Numbered from the stretch's first letter, positions 17,503-26,148 are shown. The stretch: DNA of 64,000 nt from an uncultured Peptococcaceae bacterium (GCA_934229395.1 CAKQDL010000003.1:1-64000); one strand, 5' to 3'. Numbers and translations: made by a program. Notes: a model not told the origin generated them from the sequence alone.

Positions 17503-18141
17503 TTACTCACCTATTATCGTTTCCAAATCTGCACGAGATTTCATATCTTTATTGAGCATTTCTTTTACAAATATAATAATATCTGGTTGAATATACCCTT
17601 CGTTGTCTGTTAATACACGTTCATTAAAAAACGTTTGGGCTAATTTAACAAAATAATCACTTTCAGCATTGATTGTATCTTCAACAATAGCTTTGATGAC
17701 ATAGTTTTTCTTGTCTTGAATAGCTGTGTTGATTAAGGACATATGCACCAACTGACCATGAATTGTTTTGAGTAGTTTTAACCATTTCTTTTGAAGGCCA
17801 ATAGCGTCTATTTTGATGAGTTTTTCTGAGAAAGCACCCGATAGCATATCGCCGTATAAAATGCTGTGTTCAAGTTCGTGATTGCCTTCGTTAAAAGAAA
17901 AAGTGCTTGAATAAACGTGTGTTAAAACACTAATATATAGTTCCGTCATAGCGGTACTTACAGTAAGGCGTTTGTCTGAATCCTCTATGTCGGCCCAAAA
18001 ATAATCTTTCATCATAAAAAAGAAAAGAAAATCAGGGGTATTGAATTTGTTTGGCAAATCATCCATCAGATGATTATCCCCTACAACAAAGTCCTTGTTC
18101 AACGTTAAAATATGCGTTTGATAGTCTAATTTCAAGCCCAC
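17503..18141 (-). CDS. HepS-like protein (putative heptaprenyl diphosphate synthase component I)
   Basis: The 212-residue protein starts at GTG with AGGAGG 8 nt upstream. It is predicted to be helical and lacks any prenyltransferase aspartate motif. A segment HSILYGDMLSGAF (about residues 90-102) resembles the LAGDYYSGLYY signature of Bacillus HepS, the small non-catalytic subunit that partners HepT. Its position immediately before hepT is the second argument. Overall similarity is low, so I treat the call as likely but unproven. An unrelated helical protein co-expressed with hepT is the alternative. Confidence 0.55.
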   Translation of the reverse strand: MGLKLDYQTHILTLNKDFVVGDNHLMDDLPNKFNTPDFLFFFMMKDYFWADIEDSDKRLTVSTAMTELYISVLTHVYSSTFSFNEGNHELEHSILYGDMLSGAFSEKLIKIDAIGLQKKWLKLLKTIHGQLVHMSLINTAIQDKKNYVIKAIVEDTINAESDYFVKLAQTFFNERVLTDNEGYIQPDIIIFVKEMLNKDMKSRADLETIIGE

Positions 18142-18173
18142 TGTTACTTCCTCCTTTTTTACAAACCTTTTTT

Positions 18174-18182
18174 ATTTTAGCA
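18174..18182 (-). promoter_or_regulatory. Candidate extended -10 promoter for the hepS-hepT-hem operon
   Basis: Reading the minus strand, TGC-TAAAAT (18182 down to 18174) forms an extended -10 element about 30 nt before the HepS-like start. The -35 region is poor. It is the only promoter-like site found ahead of the heme cluster. Confidence 0.4.
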
Positions 18183-18217
18183 TAACCAGCGTAAAAATAA
18201 CACAAATCCCTAGTTAT

Positions 18218-18814
18218 TTATTGTATATTTTGCAAAATATACTCTGTATGCGCCAGACACTCTAAGGTTTCAAGCAAATAATACGTTTCCTCTAAGGTTT
18301 GTCCGCATACTGTTACACCATGTTTTTCTAAGACGCAAGCATTTCCGTGTGCACCAATTGCTTCGCCAACTTCATCAGCCAACTGCTGGCTCCCTGGGTT
18401 TTGAAAGGGTATAATTGGTACTTCGTCAAAAAAGAGGCCTGCCTCCATCAAAGTGTCAATATGTACCATTCTATCAGTTCTATATAGGGCTGTTGCATAA
18501 AGTGGATGAGCGTGAATAACACATTGCGCTTTTGTATTTATTTTATAGATTGCAAGATGCATTTTTAATTCAGATGTTGCTGCATGTTTTCCAGCGATGA
18601 GTTGACCATTTTGATTGGTAATAATCAAATCTTCTTCTGTCAAATCGCCCTTGTTTATATGTGTAGGGGTGGCAAGAATATAGTCATTAAATCTTAGGCT
18701 AACATTTCCGTCATAGGCAATCACATACTTATTTTCGTAGAGACGATGACAGATATCAATAAACATCTCTGTATAAGGGGCTATGTGTGGAAAATCACTC
18801 ATTGCTTTTTTCAT
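18218..18814 (-). CDS. Class II aldolase/adducin-family protein (candidate 5-methylthioribulose/5-deoxyribulose-1-phosphate aldolase)
   Basis: The 198-residue protein has the class II aldolase fold signature. Metal-binding histidines are seen in VIHAHPLYATALY (HxH, about residue 100) and a third in LEKHGVTVCGQT (about 158). The likely general acid/base is the glutamate in EAGLFFDE or TSELKMHL. Homologs include L-fuculose- and L-ribulose-phosphate aldolases, the MtnB dehydratase, and the Ald2 aldolases of the DHAP shunt. It overlaps mtnA by 4 nt, and a phosphorylase lies ahead. No MtnC, MtnD, MtnK or MtnW gene is nearby. Cleavage to dihydroxyacetone phosphate plus an aldehyde therefore fits better than the methionine salvage route, but this is inference. 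Confidence 0.75.
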   Translation of the reverse strand: MKKAMSDFPHIAPYTEMFIDICHRLYENKYVIAYDGNVSLRFNDYILATPTHINKGDLTEEDLIITNQNGQLIAGKHAATSELKMHLAIYKINTKAQCVIHAHPLYATALYRTDRMVHIDTLMEAGLFFDEVPIIPFQNPGSQQLADEVGEAIGAHGNACVLEKHGVTVCGQTLEETYYLLETLECLAHTEYILQNIQ

Positions 18815-19848
18815 TTAAATTGCTCCTCATTAAATGGTGGCAAGAGTATGCCTTTTTCAGTAATATAGCCTGTAACAAAAGAGGCTGGTGTACAATCAAA
18901 GGCTGGATTTTCTATATCTACGCGTGCGTCAACCATAGGTGTTTGATACCACATAGAGCGCACTTCTTCTCCATCACGGAATTCGATGATAATATCATCT
19001 TTGCTTTTTGCATTAAAGTCTATTGTGGTAGATGGAAGACAGACATAGAAAGGTACGTGATATTCTTTTGCCAAAACGGCCAAGGTGTGTGTACCTATTT
19101 TATTTGCAAAGTCACCGTTTTTTGCAACGCGATCGCAGCCAACGAAAATTGCATCAATATGCTTTGTAGAAAGCAGCCAACCTATCATGTTATCCGTAAT
19201 GAGTGTTGTTGGAATTCCGGCGTTGACAAGTTCAAACGTTGTAAGACGCGCCCCCTGTAACACAGGACGTGTTTCACACGCATAAACATGGACCTTTTTG
19301 CCGCTTTCAACTGCTGCGTAAACAGGTGCTAAGGCGGTACCAAGGGTATTTCCTGTGGCCAATAAACCTGCGTTGCAATAGGTTACAATCGTATTGTTCT
19401 CTGATAAGAGCTGATTGCCATAGAAGGCGATGCCTTCACTAATTGCAATATCTGCCTTATGAAATTCTAGGGCATTGTTTATAAGTTGATTTGCGATTGC
19501 CTCGTTTGTAGCGGACAAATCTAAATTCTGCATTATTGTATCAAGTGCAATTTCGAGATTAACGGCTGTTGGACGGGCACTGATGAGATATTCTTTTGTA
19601 TCGCTAATATGATTTAAATATAAGCTATGTGCAAGAGCTGTATTGTTTTTTTCAACCATGGCAAGCCCATAGGCAGCGGTTATCCCTATAAGTGGAGCAC
19701 CTCTTACCTCTAATTTATTAATAGCTAGCCATACGTCTTCATCCGTTTGAAGTGTTTTATAAACCAATTCGTTTGGTAGTTTTGTTTGGTCGATTATAAC
19801 AATCGTGTTATCTTCTTCAAGATACTTTATAGTTGCGAGTTTCGTCAT
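18811..19848 (-). CDS. mtnA: S-methyl-5-thioribose-1-phosphate isomerase family
   Basis: The 345-residue aldose-ketose isomerase belongs to the eIF2B-alpha-like family. The catalytic cysteine is in TYCNAGLLATGNTLGTAL (about residue 157) and the catalytic aspartate in GCDRVAKNGDFANKIGT (about 240). It converts methylthioribose-1-phosphate (and, in some bacteria, 5-deoxyribose-1-phosphate) to the ribulose form. The stop overlaps the aldolase start (ATGA), and the phosphorylase gene ends 4 nt upstream, so the three products probably act in sequence. Confidence 0.92.
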   Translation of the reverse strand: MTKLATIKYLEEDNTIVIIDQTKLPNELVYKTLQTDEDVWLAINKLEVRGAPLIGITAAYGLAMVEKNNTALAHSLYLNHISDTKEYLISARPTAVNLEIALDTIMQNLDLSATNEAIANQLINNALEFHKADIAISEGIAFYGNQLLSENNTIVTYCNAGLLATGNTLGTALAPVYAAVESGKKVHVYACETRPVLQGARLTTFELVNAGIPTTLITDNMIGWLLSTKHIDAIFVGCDRVAKNGDFANKIGTHTLAVLAKEYHVPFYVCLPSTTIDFNAKSKDDIIIEFRDGEEVRSMWYQTPMVDARVDIENPAFDCTPASFVTGYITEKGILLPPFNEEQFK

Positions 19849-19852
19849 GATT

Positions 19853-20638
19853 TTACGCTCCGATTGCCTTTACAAAATCTTTAATCAGTTTTTTGAAATG
19901 CGGTTGAGCATTACGTCCAGCTTCAAGAACCTCATCACAAGTTAACTGTTGTTCCAAAACACCAGCTGCCATGTTACTAATGAGAGATACCGCGACAACA
20001 CGCATTTTTCTGTGGCGTGCAACAATAACTTCTGGAACAACAGACATGCCTACAGCGTCAGCGCCTAAAATGCGAAAAGCTCTTATTTCTGCTGGTGTTT
20101 CATAATTGGGGCCAGTTAATCCAACATAAACACCTTTTTTCATGTTGATGTTCTGTTCTTTTGCAATGTCCATCATCACAGTCATATATTCAGGATCATA
20201 GGCATAGGTCATGTCTGGGAAACGATCATAGCCGTCCGGATTTGGTCCTATTAGCGGGTTTTGTCCTGTTAAATTGATATGATCTTTAATAAGCATAAAA
20301 TCACCCGCTTGGTATTCTAGGTTGATACCACCCGTTGCGCAGGTTACGATAAGTGTTGTTATACCAAGTTCATCTAGAGTGGTCACGGTACGTGTGACAT
20401 CCTTGACGGAATGTCCTTCATAAAAATGCAGGCGACCTTGAACAGCGATTACCGGCACATCTTCAATGGTTCCAATTAAAAACTTACCAACGTGCCCCGG
20501 CGCACTCGCTTGCGGCATGCCCTTTATATCGCTGAAAGCAATCTCTTCTTCTATTTTCATGATATCATAAATGGCCTCGTTTAGACCTGAACCAAGAATA
20601 ATTCCGATATTTGCGTAGTTTTTCCATTTGTTGATCAT
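19853..20638 (-). CDS. Purine nucleoside phosphorylase, trimeric PNP/MTAP family
   Basis: The 261-residue protein has the family segments GIILGSGLN, RLHFYEGH (phosphate/ribose region), GLTGPNYETPAEIRAF and GADAVGMSVVPEVIVARH. The base-specificity stretch reads SLISN with asparagine, as in PNPs that use inosine and guanosine, whereas MTA phosphorylases have aspartate there. On residue evidence it is a PNP. On context (mtnA and an aldolase follow) its substrate could include methylthio- or 5'-deoxynucleosides. It produces the sugar-1-phosphate entering the next two steps. Confidence 0.88.
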   Translation of the reverse strand: MINKWKNYANIGIILGSGLNEAIYDIMKIEEEIAFSDIKGMPQASAPGHVGKFLIGTIEDVPVIAVQGRLHFYEGHSVKDVTRTVTTLDELGITTLIVTCATGGINLEYQAGDFMLIKDHINLTGQNPLIGPNPDGYDRFPDMTYAYDPEYMTVMMDIAKEQNINMKKGVYVGLTGPNYETPAEIRAFRILGADAVGMSVVPEVIVARHRKMRVVAVSLISNMAAGVLEQQLTCDEVLEAGRNAQPHFKKLIKDFVKAIGA

Positions 20639-20674
20639 AAACTAATCTCCTCGTTATTGTATATTTCATAGAAT

Positions 20675-20709
20675 AGCAAGAAAGCGCACGAGTTGTGCGC
20701 CTTCCTGCT
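20675..20709 (-). terminator. Imperfect hairpin at the end of ftsX
   Basis: Arms AGCAaGAAaGCGCAC and GTGCGCcTTCcTGCT pair with a few mismatches around a 5-nt loop. The hairpin overlaps the ftsX stop codon and lacks a strong T-run on the minus strand. It may reduce rather than stop readthrough into the phosphorylase gene. Confidence 0.45.
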
Positions 20710-21598
20710 ATACTTTGAGATATTTTCTTACTGCAAATAAGCTGCCAAGCGAGCCCATGAGTACACCAACTACTAAATTAAAGATTATAATCAGAGGTAG
20801 CATGTATGCTGTATTGAACATAGATAAGAATGGCATATTATCTAGAATAAAAGAATACACGTATTCATATCCGCCATATACACAAGAGCCTGCAATGATG
20901 GCGCCAAATGCGCCAAGAACAACGCCTTCTAAAATGAAGGGTCTTTTGATAAAGCTGTTTTTTGCACCAACCATACGCATGATTTGAATTTCATCTTTAC
21001 GGTTATTTACCGTAAGCTGAATAGTAGTGCTTATTAAAAATAACGTGGCGAGTATCATAATACCAATGATTACACAGCCGATTACAGCAGCGGTTTTGTT
21101 AAAGCTTACAACGCTATCTACTATATCACGTCCGTAATTAACACTGTCGACGATACTTTGTTGTTCGACCATTTTGGCGATTGACTCTATATTTTCAGGA
21201 CTATCTACTGTTATCTGGAAAGAATCCGGCAGTGGGTTATCTTCACTGAGTGTATCTTCAATATCCAATTCTGAATTTGACATCTGCTTGTCTAAAGCTT
21301 TTAAGGCATCTTTTTTGCTTACATATTCTACATTTTCTATATGCTCTGTTTTTTCTAGCTTTGCAAGCAGTGCGGTATTGGTTTCTGGGTCAGAAGGCTG
21401 TTTTAAAAAAGCAACCACGCGAAGTTGACTCTCGATACTTTTGGACACATTGTAGCTATTTACAGCAATTAATGATGCAATACTAAACACAGACAATGTG
21501 ATGGCAATGGTCACTATTGTAAGAAATGATAAAAACTTATGCCTTGTAATTTGGCGAAGACAATCTCGAATGGCGTATTTAGTTTGTCTTAGAAGCAT
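20708..21598 (-). CDS. ftsX: Cell division protein FtsX
   Basis: The 296-residue membrane protein has four predicted transmembrane segments (about residues 22-45, 170-195, 220-245, 262-285) and a large extracellular loop between the first two. It is the permease-like partner of FtsE and passes ATP-driven changes to a cell-wall hydrolase during division. It overlaps ftsE by 20 nt, and an MLLRQTKYAIRDCLRQI N-terminal amphipathic segment is typical. Confidence 0.95.
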   Translation of the reverse strand: MLLRQTKYAIRDCLRQITRHKFLSFLTIVTIAITLSVFSIASLIAVNSYNVSKSIESQLRVVAFLKQPSDPETNTALLAKLEKTEHIENVEYVSKKDALKALDKQMSNSELDIEDTLSEDNPLPDSFQITVDSPENIESIAKMVEQQSIVDSVNYGRDIVDSVVSFNKTAAVIGCVIIGIMILATLFLISTTIQLTVNNRKDEIQIMRMVGAKNSFIKRPFILEGVVLGAFGAIIAGSCVYGGYEYVYSFILDNMPFLSMFNTAYMLPLIIIFNLVVGVLMGSLGSLFAVRKYLKV

Positions 21599-22277
21599 TT
21601 AACCAATAACCTCCATTCATACTATCTCTGATAATATGCCCGTTTGAAAGTGTAATTACCCGATGGGGATGCTCTTCAACAAGAGAATCGTCATGCGTTG
21701 CCATAATTACAGTGGTGCCTATAGAGTTGATTGCTTCGAAAAGCTCTATTATTTCTTCGCTGTGTTTAGGATCCAAATTACCAGTTGGTTCGTCTGCAAT
21801 GACGATTTGCGGTTTATTGACAATAGCTCGAGCTATCGCAACACGTTGCTGCTCGCCGCCTGAAAGTTCGCTAGGGTAATGATTTTTACGTTCTGTGAGC
21901 CCTACAAAATCCAAAGCCTCAAGGGCGCGTTTTTTTACCTCGCGATGCGAAAGGCCAATGCATTCACAGGGAAAAGCGACGTTTTCATAGGCACTTCGAT
22001 CTGCTAAAAGTCTAAAATTTTGAAACACGAAACCAATTTTTCGCCTATAAAATGGCAATCTGCGCTTTTTAATCTTCGCTAAATCTACGTTATCAACAAC
22101 AATGCTACCAGATGTGGCTTTCAGCTCTCTGATAAGTAGTTTTGCAAATGTAGATTTTCCCGCGCCGCTTTCTCCGACAATATAGACAAATTCACCAGCA
22201 TTAATTGTTAAATTAATATGATTTAGCCCCATTGTACCAGTTTTAAACTTGTGGCTCGCATTGGTAAAATAAATCAT
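21579..22277 (-). CDS. ftsE: Cell division ATP-binding protein FtsE
   Basis: The 232-residue ABC ATPase shows Walker A GESGAGKST (about residue 35), the LSGGEQQRV signature (about 138), Walker B VIADEPTGNLD and the H-loop ATHD. It forms the FtsEX complex at the septum. It follows dapL by 23 nt, so the two are probably cotranscribed. Confidence 0.96.
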   Translation of the reverse strand: MIYFTNASHKFKTGTMGLNHINLTINAGEFVYIVGESGAGKSTFAKLLIRELKATSGSIVVDNVDLAKIKKRRLPFYRRKIGFVFQNFRLLADRSAYENVAFPCECIGLSHREVKKRALEALDFVGLTERKNHYPSELSGGEQQRVAIARAIVNKPQIVIADEPTGNLDPKHSEEIIELFEAINSIGTTVIMATHDDSLVEEHPHRVITLSNGHIIRDSMNGGYWLNASKTN

Positions 22278-22300
22278 TTAATCACCTGCTTTACATTCTT

Positions 22301-23488
22301 TTATTTAAGAATGCTTTTTAATCTTTCCATTGCTTCTCTAGTACGTTCTGGCGTGTTGAACGCGGTAAGTCTAAAGAAACCGGCACCATTGTTACCGAAA
22401 CCCTCACCTGGAGTACCCACTACTTGTGCTTTTTCTAAAAGAAAATCAAAGAATTCCCATGAAGACATATTGTTAGGGCACTTGAGCCAGACGTAAGGAG
22501 AGTAATGACCGCCTGTATAGTAAATACCAAGTTCGTCGAGAGTATCTGCAATGATTTTGGCATTTTCTTGGTAGCCAAGAATGTTATCCATTGTTTCAGC
22601 GTAGCCTTGTTCGGTAAATACAGCTTCTGCTGCTTTTTGGACAATATATGGGGTACCATTGAATTTGGTTGATTGGCGACGTAACCACATTTCTTTTAAG
22701 GATTGGCCATCGCGGATTAATTCTTTTGGAGCTACAACATAGCTGCAACGTGTACCGGTGAAGCCAGCTGTTTTGCTCAAGGATGCAATTTCAATGGCAC
22801 AGGTTTTGGCACCCGGAATAGACATAATGGTACGTGGCAAATCAGTATCATGTGCGAAAATTTCATAAGCGCTATCGAAGAGGATGACGGCATTTTGTTC
22901 ATTTGCATAGTCAACCCATACCTTTAGTTGATCTGCATTATAGCAAGCACCTGTTGGGTTGTTTGGTGAGCAGAGATAGATAACATCTACAGCATCTTCT
23001 GTCATAAGATTTTCAGGCATTGGTAAGAAATTGTTGCTTTCGTTTGCATTTAAAAAGCTTACTTGACGTCCATCCATAATATTGGTATCCAAATATACAG
23101 GATAAACAGGATCTGGAATGACAACATTTGCATCGCTGCTGAAAATATCAAGAATATTAGCGATATCGCTCTTCGCACCATCGCCGACGAATATTTCATC
23201 AGCAGAAACTTCAGCGCCAAGCTTCGCATAGTAATTTGCCAAAGCTTCTCTCAAGAAAGCATAACCTTGTTCAGGACCATAGCCTTTAAAGCCTTCAGCG
23301 GTTGCGTTTTCATCTACTGCCTTATGAAGCGCTTCAATAACAGCTGGTGTCAACGGTTTTGTTACATCGCCAATGCCAAGCTTAATGATATCTGCTTCTG
23401 GATGTGCTTCAGAGTAAGCATTCACTTTTGATGCTACTGTAGAAAAAAGATAGTTGTTTTCAAGGTTTGCGTAGTTTGTGTTGATCAT
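22301..23488 (-). CDS. dapL: LL-diaminopimelate aminotransferase
   Basis: The 395-residue class I/II PLP aminotransferase converts tetrahydrodipicolinate directly to LL-diaminopimelate. This single-step route replaces the succinylase or acetylase branches of lysine and peptidoglycan precursor synthesis. It has the N-terminal DapL motif NTNYANLENNYLF and GDVTKPLTPAVIEALH, the substrate region GYGPEQGYAFLREA, and the cofactor lysine in SLSKTAGFTGTRCSY (about residue 236). Full length, between the lipid kinase and ftsE. Confidence 0.93.
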   Translation of the reverse strand: MINTNYANLENNYLFSTVASKVNAYSEAHPEADIIKLGIGDVTKPLTPAVIEALHKAVDENATAEGFKGYGPEQGYAFLREALANYYAKLGAEVSADEIFVGDGAKSDIANILDIFSSDANVVIPDPVYPVYLDTNIMDGRQVSFLNANESNNFLPMPENLMTEDAVDVIYLCSPNNPTGACYNADQLKVWVDYANEQNAVILFDSAYEIFAHDTDLPRTIMSIPGAKTCAIEIASLSKTAGFTGTRCSYVVAPKELIRDGQSLKEMWLRRQSTKFNGTPYIVQKAAEAVFTEQGYAETMDNILGYQENAKIIADTLDELGIYYTGGHYSPYVWLKCPNNMSSWEFFDFLLEKAQVVGTPGEGFGNNGAGFFRLTAFNTPERTREAMERLKSILK

Positions 23489-23518
23489 TGCAGGTAAATC
23501 CTTTCTTTACATAAAATA

Positions 23519-24418
23519 TCATTCAGGGAAAACCATCTGAATACGTTTATTATACAGAGCAATGGTTACTTTTTCAAATGCTCCTGCATATTCCCCATCA
23601 AGTGTCCAACGCAATGGTTTATCTGAACTTATTTCAAAGCGCTTTCCTTTTATACTACGAATGCAATCATTATCGTATTGATGTAGCTTGATTGATTGAA
23701 TAATTGTCTGCAAATCTAATGGGCTCATTGGGCTTCGAATTAAGGTGATTTCAAACAAGCCGTCTGTTAGAATGGAGCGATCGTCATCGTCGAACTGTAA
23801 AAAGCCGCCGATAGATTTTGAATTTGAAACTGCGACAAGGATATAATTTCCTTCGATCACAGTTTCGTCATCAATTACAATTTTTAACGCAAATGTGTCA
23901 GTGATATCCGTGAGTTTCTTTGATGCCTCAAGAAAATATGCAAACTTACCCATTAAATTTTTTAAATGTTGAGGAGTTCCGTATGATACTTCTGTAAAAG
24001 CACCAGCAGCCGCAACATAACTAAAAATTTCCCCATTAAAGGTGCCGAAGTCGTACGCGTGTGTTGGAGAATCTAAAATAATATCAGCAGCGCGTTGGAT
24101 TTCACTAGGAATACCCAAAGAACGCGCAAAATCATTAACAGTACCAGCAGGAATACACGCTATTGGAGCAAAAATGCCCTCTGTTGATGAAATACCACGA
24201 AGAATTTCGTTGAGAGTACCATCTCCACCACAGGAAATAATCATGTCATAGCCTTGGCCGTGATTTTCGATATATTCTTTTGCATCATTGGCTTTTTGGG
24301 TGATATACACAGTGGTTATATATCCGGAAGCATTAAATTTTCCGAGTATTTCTATTAGATTTTCCTTGATGGTCATTTTCCCAGCATTAGGGTTGACAAT
24401 AAACAGTGCTTTTTTCAT
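23519..24418 (-). CDS. Diacylglycerol/lipid kinase family protein
   Basis: The 299-residue protein has the NAD-kinase-like fold of the DagK/YegS family: FIVNPNAGK at residue 6, the nucleotide loop SCGGDGTLNEILRG (about 62-75) and IPAGTVNDFARSLGIP (about 90). Members phosphorylate diacylglycerol or related lipids at the membrane surface; the exact lipid cannot be read. It follows murI by one base. Confidence 0.88.
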   Translation of the reverse strand: MKKALFIVNPNAGKMTIKENLIEILGKFNASGYITTVYITQKANDAKEYIENHGQGYDMIISCGGDGTLNEILRGISSTEGIFAPIACIPAGTVNDFARSLGIPSEIQRAADIILDSPTHAYDFGTFNGEIFSYVAAAGAFTEVSYGTPQHLKNLMGKFAYFLEASKKLTDITDTFALKIVIDDETVIEGNYILVAVSNSKSIGGFLQFDDDDRSILTDGLFEITLIRSPMSPLDLQTIIQSIKLHQYDNDCIRSIKGKRFEISSDKPLRWTLDGEYAGAFEKVTIALYNKRIQMVFPE

Positions 24419-24419
24419 A

Positions 24420-25226
24420 TCAGCATCCTCCAGCGTTTTCTAAATGAGCACGGTTTAACAATGGAAGGTATTGATTAAAAGACATTGGTCGTCCGCTTTC
24501 AAAGAAACGAATTCTTTCGGAGAGTGGTTTTTCTTTGTATTTGTTTTCTTGAACGAATGTTTTTAGATGGTTAATAGTACCCTTGTTACCATCAATAACA
24601 GGAATGCTATTACCAGTTAATTCTAGCACAATTTTAGATATCATTGTTTTGAAAAAGGTAAAATGTGTACATCCCAAAACGATGGAACACGCTTGTTTTA
24701 AGTCGTATTGAGAAAGTTGGTTTTTTATATATGTTTCAACTTCTTCGCCAGAAAATATGTCATTTTCTGCGAAGATAACCAATTTTTGCAATGAAACTTC
24801 ATCTACGCAATCGTTGATACCTAGTCGTTCTATAAGGTTTTCAAGCTTATCTAGTTTAAGAGTCAATTCTGTTGCAGTCACAACAATGCGATTACCAGCA
24901 AGTGCATTTCTGTTCAGAGTTGCTACTTTAACAGCTGGCTCCATTCCTAAAATAGGAAAATCATATTGACTACGCAAATAATTTGCGGCGGCGCTTGTTG
25001 CAGTATTGCATGCCAATACAATGACGTCAGCGCCTTCCTGTCTCAAAAATGACACAGCTTCATCCACATAACGCACGATGTCTTCTTTCTTTTTTGTGCC
25101 ATACGGAAGATGATCTGAATCTGCATAAAATAAGAAGTCGGTGTGTGTTAATTGTGATGCAGCCATCTCCAAAACGCTTACACCACCGATACCAGAATCA
25201 AAAAAACCTACAGTCAACGGAAACAC
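24420..25226 (-). CDS. murI: Glutamate racemase
   Basis: The 268-residue enzyme converts L-glutamate to D-glutamate for peptidoglycan. The two catalytic cysteines are in VLACNTATSAAA (about residue 71) and VLGCTHFTF (about 181), with the N-terminal GFFDSGIGGVSVL motif. It lies 5 nt downstream of rsfS. Confidence 0.95.
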   Translation of the reverse strand: MFPLTVGFFDSGIGGVSVLEMAASQLTHTDFLFYADSDHLPYGTKKKEDIVRYVDEAVSFLRQEGADVIVLACNTATSAAANYLRSQYDFPILGMEPAVKVATLNRNALAGNRIVVTATELTLKLDKLENLIERLGINDCVDEVSLQKLVIFAENDIFSGEEVETYIKNQLSQYDLKQACSIVLGCTHFTFFKTMISKIVLELTGNSIPVIDGNKGTINHLKTFVQENKYKEKPLSERIRFFESGRPMSFNQYLPLLNRAHLENAGGC

Positions 25227-25231
25227 CTCCG

Positions 25232-25588
25232 TTAGTCAATTAACCAATCGGAAATATCTAATTCTTCTGCGTCTGCCCAGAGGCCGTCTAAATTATATGT
25301 GGCTCTTGCAGATTCTTGGAAGAGGTGAACAATCATGTCGCCGGTATCTACCAGTACCCATTCCCCTTCCTCTCTTCCCTCAACACGGCAATATGGATTG
25401 CCAGTTTCTTTAAATGCGATTTCATCAACTTTTTCGTAAATCATTTCCGCATGCGGTTTATTGCGCACAGTTGCAATAACAAAATAATCGGCAATGTAGG
25501 TGATTTTTTTAACATCAAGCACTTTAATATCCGTGCACTTGTTTTCGTCTAAGGCGCGGACAATTTTTTCAATTAGCTGTTGATCCAT
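25232..25588 (-). CDS. rsfS: Ribosomal silencing factor RsfS
   Basis: The 118-residue protein of the DUF143/Iojap family contains the conserved TYIADYFVIATVRNKPHAEMI stretch (abbreviated: DYFVIAT) and the WVLVDTGDMIVHLF core (about residues 77-90). It binds uL14 on the large subunit and blocks subunit joining when nutrients are low. Downstream of yqeK and nadD, the usual Bacillota order. Confidence 0.95.
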   Translation of the reverse strand: MDQQLIEKIVRALDENKCTDIKVLDVKKITYIADYFVIATVRNKPHAEMIYEKVDEIAFKETGNPYCRVEGREEGEWVLVDTGDMIVHLFQESARATYNLDGLWADAEELDISDWLID

Positions 25589-25593
25589 TTTGA

Positions 25594-26148
25594 TTACTCC
25601 TTAATTAACAATCGATTTCTGAGGCGAATCATATCACCATGCATGATCTTTTCGCCAGAAATTAAATAGGTAATAGTATCGTTTACAATTGAGACGATGC
25701 AGTCGTCGATATTATTCTTTGCTTGTTCAAACATACCTTCAATGCCAGGTGTTTTTCTCCCTGGTTCAATATAGTCTGCAACAAAGATAATTTTTGCAAG
25801 CATTCCCATATCGGGGTGGCCGGTTGTGTGATATTTAATTGCCTGCAAAATTCGTACGTCTGTTACGTAGCCTTTCTGTTCAAGCACATATGCCGCAACA
25901 GGTCCGTGAAGCACTTGTGGCATAAGAAGATCTTCACGACTTGTGATGAGTTGCCCTTCTATGGCAAGCTTAACCAACTCCGATTTTGGCAGTTCTTTAC
26001 AGTAATCATGCAACAGACCTGCTTGGTAAGCAGCATGCGGGTTGATTTGATAGGCCTGTGCCAGTTTAGATGCTGTTTCTGCAACTCTTATTGAATGCCC
26101 ATATCTCTTTGTAGACATTGCGTTTTTTATTAGTTGATCAAAATCCAT
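25594..26148 (-). CDS. yqeK: HD-domain Ap4A hydrolase YqeK
   Basis: The best start is the ATG at 26148, because GAGGG lies 5 nt ahead of it; an ATG four codons upstream has no clear site. The 184-residue HD-domain protein has RYGHSIRVAETA (first histidine), AGLLHDYCKELP (the HD pair) and VLHGPVAAYV. The family cleaves diadenosine tetraphosphate symmetrically to two ADP. It lies between nadD and rsfS. Confidence 0.9.
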   Translation of the reverse strand: MDFDQLIKNAMSTKRYGHSIRVAETASKLAQAYQINPHAAYQAGLLHDYCKELPKSELVKLAIEGQLITSREDLLMPQVLHGPVAAYVLEQKGYVTDVRILQAIKYHTTGHPDMGMLAKIIFVADYIEPGRKTPGIEGMFEQAKNNIDDCIVSIVNDTITYLISGEKIMHGDMIRLRNRLLIKE

